A DNA stretch of 6,844 nt. It comes from Pseudomonadota bacterium (GTDB taxonomy: Bacteria; Pseudomonadota; Gammaproteobacteria; Burkholderiales; Gallionellaceae). The translations under genes were made by a program, and so were the position numbers. Of the stretch, positions 6,061 to 6,844 are shown piece after piece. Within the stretch, counting starts at the first letter, position 1, and every line of letters starts with the position of its first letter. Location: the NCBI GenBank assembly GCA_021781695.1, contig JAJXWG010000089.1, forward strand, positions 1-6,844, read 5' to 3'. The notes under the pieces are model-generated. The model was not told where the DNA came from and made no database searches. It saw only the letters and a program-made list of their open reading frames with translations.

Positions 6061-6330
6061 ATGAATACTGAAAACCTTTCCAAAGAACAGCATATCCTGC
6101 GCACGATGCGCAAGGTGCTGGCAAGTGTCGCAAAAGATACCGCAACCGGCTTTGGCAAGCCTTCCGTCCTGTCCGAGACCACCATACAGGAAATACGCGA
6201 TTGCTTTGGCATCATCTCCGAACGCGAGGCGGAACTGGCGGATGCGCTGGGGCTCAACAGGAACGAGAAGCCTTACTACACGGATCAGCCGCAAAAATCC
6301 AACGTGATCAATTTCCACAAGCCGGAATAA
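6061..6330 (+). CDS. Small hypothetical protein (89 aa)
   Basis: I do not recognise a named family. The product is 89 residues, soluble, without a signal peptide or membrane segment. It begins with a basic helix-like stretch (KEQHILRTMRKVLASVAKDT, 8-27), then a linker (GFGKPSVLSE), a second helix-like block with acidic and hydrophobic residues (TIQEIRDCFGIISEREAELADALGL, 41-65, shown here only in part by its ends), and a polar tail ending in INFHKPE. The single cysteine is Cys48. The composition and codon use match those of neighbouring genes and the reading frame is clean, so it is probably real. The ATG at 6061 lacks a clear Shine-Dalgarno. It follows trmL by 72 nt on the same strand and converges with the minus-strand gene after a 6-nt gap. 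Confidence 0.75.
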   Translation: MNTENLSKEQHILRTMRKVLASVAKDTATGFGKPSVLSETTIQEIRDCFGIISEREAELADALGLNRNEKPYYTDQPQKSNVINFHKPE

Positions 6331-6336
6331 AGGCGG

Positions 6337-6844
6337 CTACAACGCCAGTTTTTCTTCGGACAGCCGTCCTTCCAGCGCCGAGGCGCCTTCCTGTTCAAAT
6401 ATCTCCAGCATGGAACACGCCGTTGCCAGCCAATGCGCCTTGCCCAGCCTTGCAGCTTCGGCCAGCGGCTCAATCTGCCCCGATTCGCGCCAGCTGCGGC
6501 AGGCCGACAGCATCGACGGGAATAGTGCCCGGCGCATGCCTTCAAGGTTGATGAAATAGAAATCCAGCGAACACCATGCCTCGTTTTCAATCAGTTTTGG
6601 CAAGGTTGACAGGCAATCAGCCAGATGATCGCGTACCGCCCGCGCGATAATCTCCACCCTGCGTGAAGATACCTCGGAAAGCATTACTTCCCATTCCTGC
6701 CCCAGCAGTTCTCCTGCCTGTCCTTCGCCAAGCTCGTGCAGAATAATCGCCTCGCTCTCGGCATCCGTCATAGCTTCCAGCGCGGCATCCGGATTTGCCT
6801 CAAAATCATAACAGGAGAATGCACCTGGCTGTGTCTTGTCGCGC
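6337..6844 (-). CDS. Hypothetical protein, 5'-truncated by the window edge
   Basis: An open frame runs from the edge of the window to the TAG at 6337-6339, showing at least 168 codons. An ATG at 6769-6771 exists, but the frame stays open for 24 codons upstream of it (including DKTQPGAFSCYDFEANPDAA) with protein-like composition, and no well-spaced ribosome site precedes that ATG, so the true start is probably outside. The visible part is acidic and alpha-helical in character, with LHELGEGQAGELLGQEWEVM, then ARAVRDHLADCLSTLP, a WCSLDFYFINLEGMRRALFPS block rich in aromatic residues, and a C-terminal helix ending SEEKLAL. There are no metal-binding cysteine pairs, nucleotide loops or membrane segments. 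I do not recognise the family and assign no function. It converges on the small 6061-6330 gene with only 6 nt between the stop codons and no terminator visible there. Confidence 0.75.
   Translation of the reverse strand, partial: RDKTQPGAFSCYDFEANPDAALEAMTDAESEAIILHELGEGQAGELLGQEWEVMLSEVSSRRVEIIARAVRDHLADCLSTLPKLIENEAWCSLDFYFINLEGMRRALFPSMLSACRSWRESGQIEPLAEAARLGKAHWLATACSMLEIFEQEGASALEGRLSEEKLAL

Overview
The window comes from a moderately GC-rich Gram-negative chromosome, most likely a betaproteobacterium. I infer this from protein style (331-residue BioB, 290-residue BioC, 157-residue TrmL) and from the gene order bioB-bioF-bioH-bioC-bioD, which I associate with Nitrosomonadales and Gallionellaceae. 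The sequence alone does not prove the taxon.

Layout. Positions 9-4696, on the minus strand, hold a biotin synthesis cluster transcribed bioB > bioF > bioH > bioC > bioD. The last four genes overlap end to start (17, 8 and 4 nt) and are almost certainly translationally coupled. bioB is separated from bioF by a 178-nt spacer that contains a long imperfect inverted repeat resembling a small palindromic mobile element. The bioB start faces a comF/gntX-type phosphoribosyltransferase gene (4748-5449, plus strand, TTG start) across only 51 nt. The -35 box of the predicted bioB promoter overlaps the comF start codon. Next on the plus strand come trmL (5515-5988), a tRNA wobble-base methyltransferase, and a small 89-residue protein of unknown function (6061-6330). 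A gene of unknown function on the minus strand (6337 to the edge, 5' end missing) converges on it.

How the genes work together. BioC methylates malonyl-ACP to disguise it as a fatty-acid primer. BioH removes the methyl ester once the pimeloyl chain is built. BioF makes KAPA, BioD closes the ureido ring of dethiobiotin, and BioB inserts sulfur. The KAPA-to-DAPA enzyme (bioA) is not in the window and must lie elsewhere or be replaced.

Most of the window is ordinary housekeeping sequence; I found no clear new defence or mobile system. The main oddities are an extra stretch of about 25 residues in BioH, encoded by a palindromic DNA segment, and the palindromic element between bioF and bioB. Both look like small repeat insertions into an essential operon.
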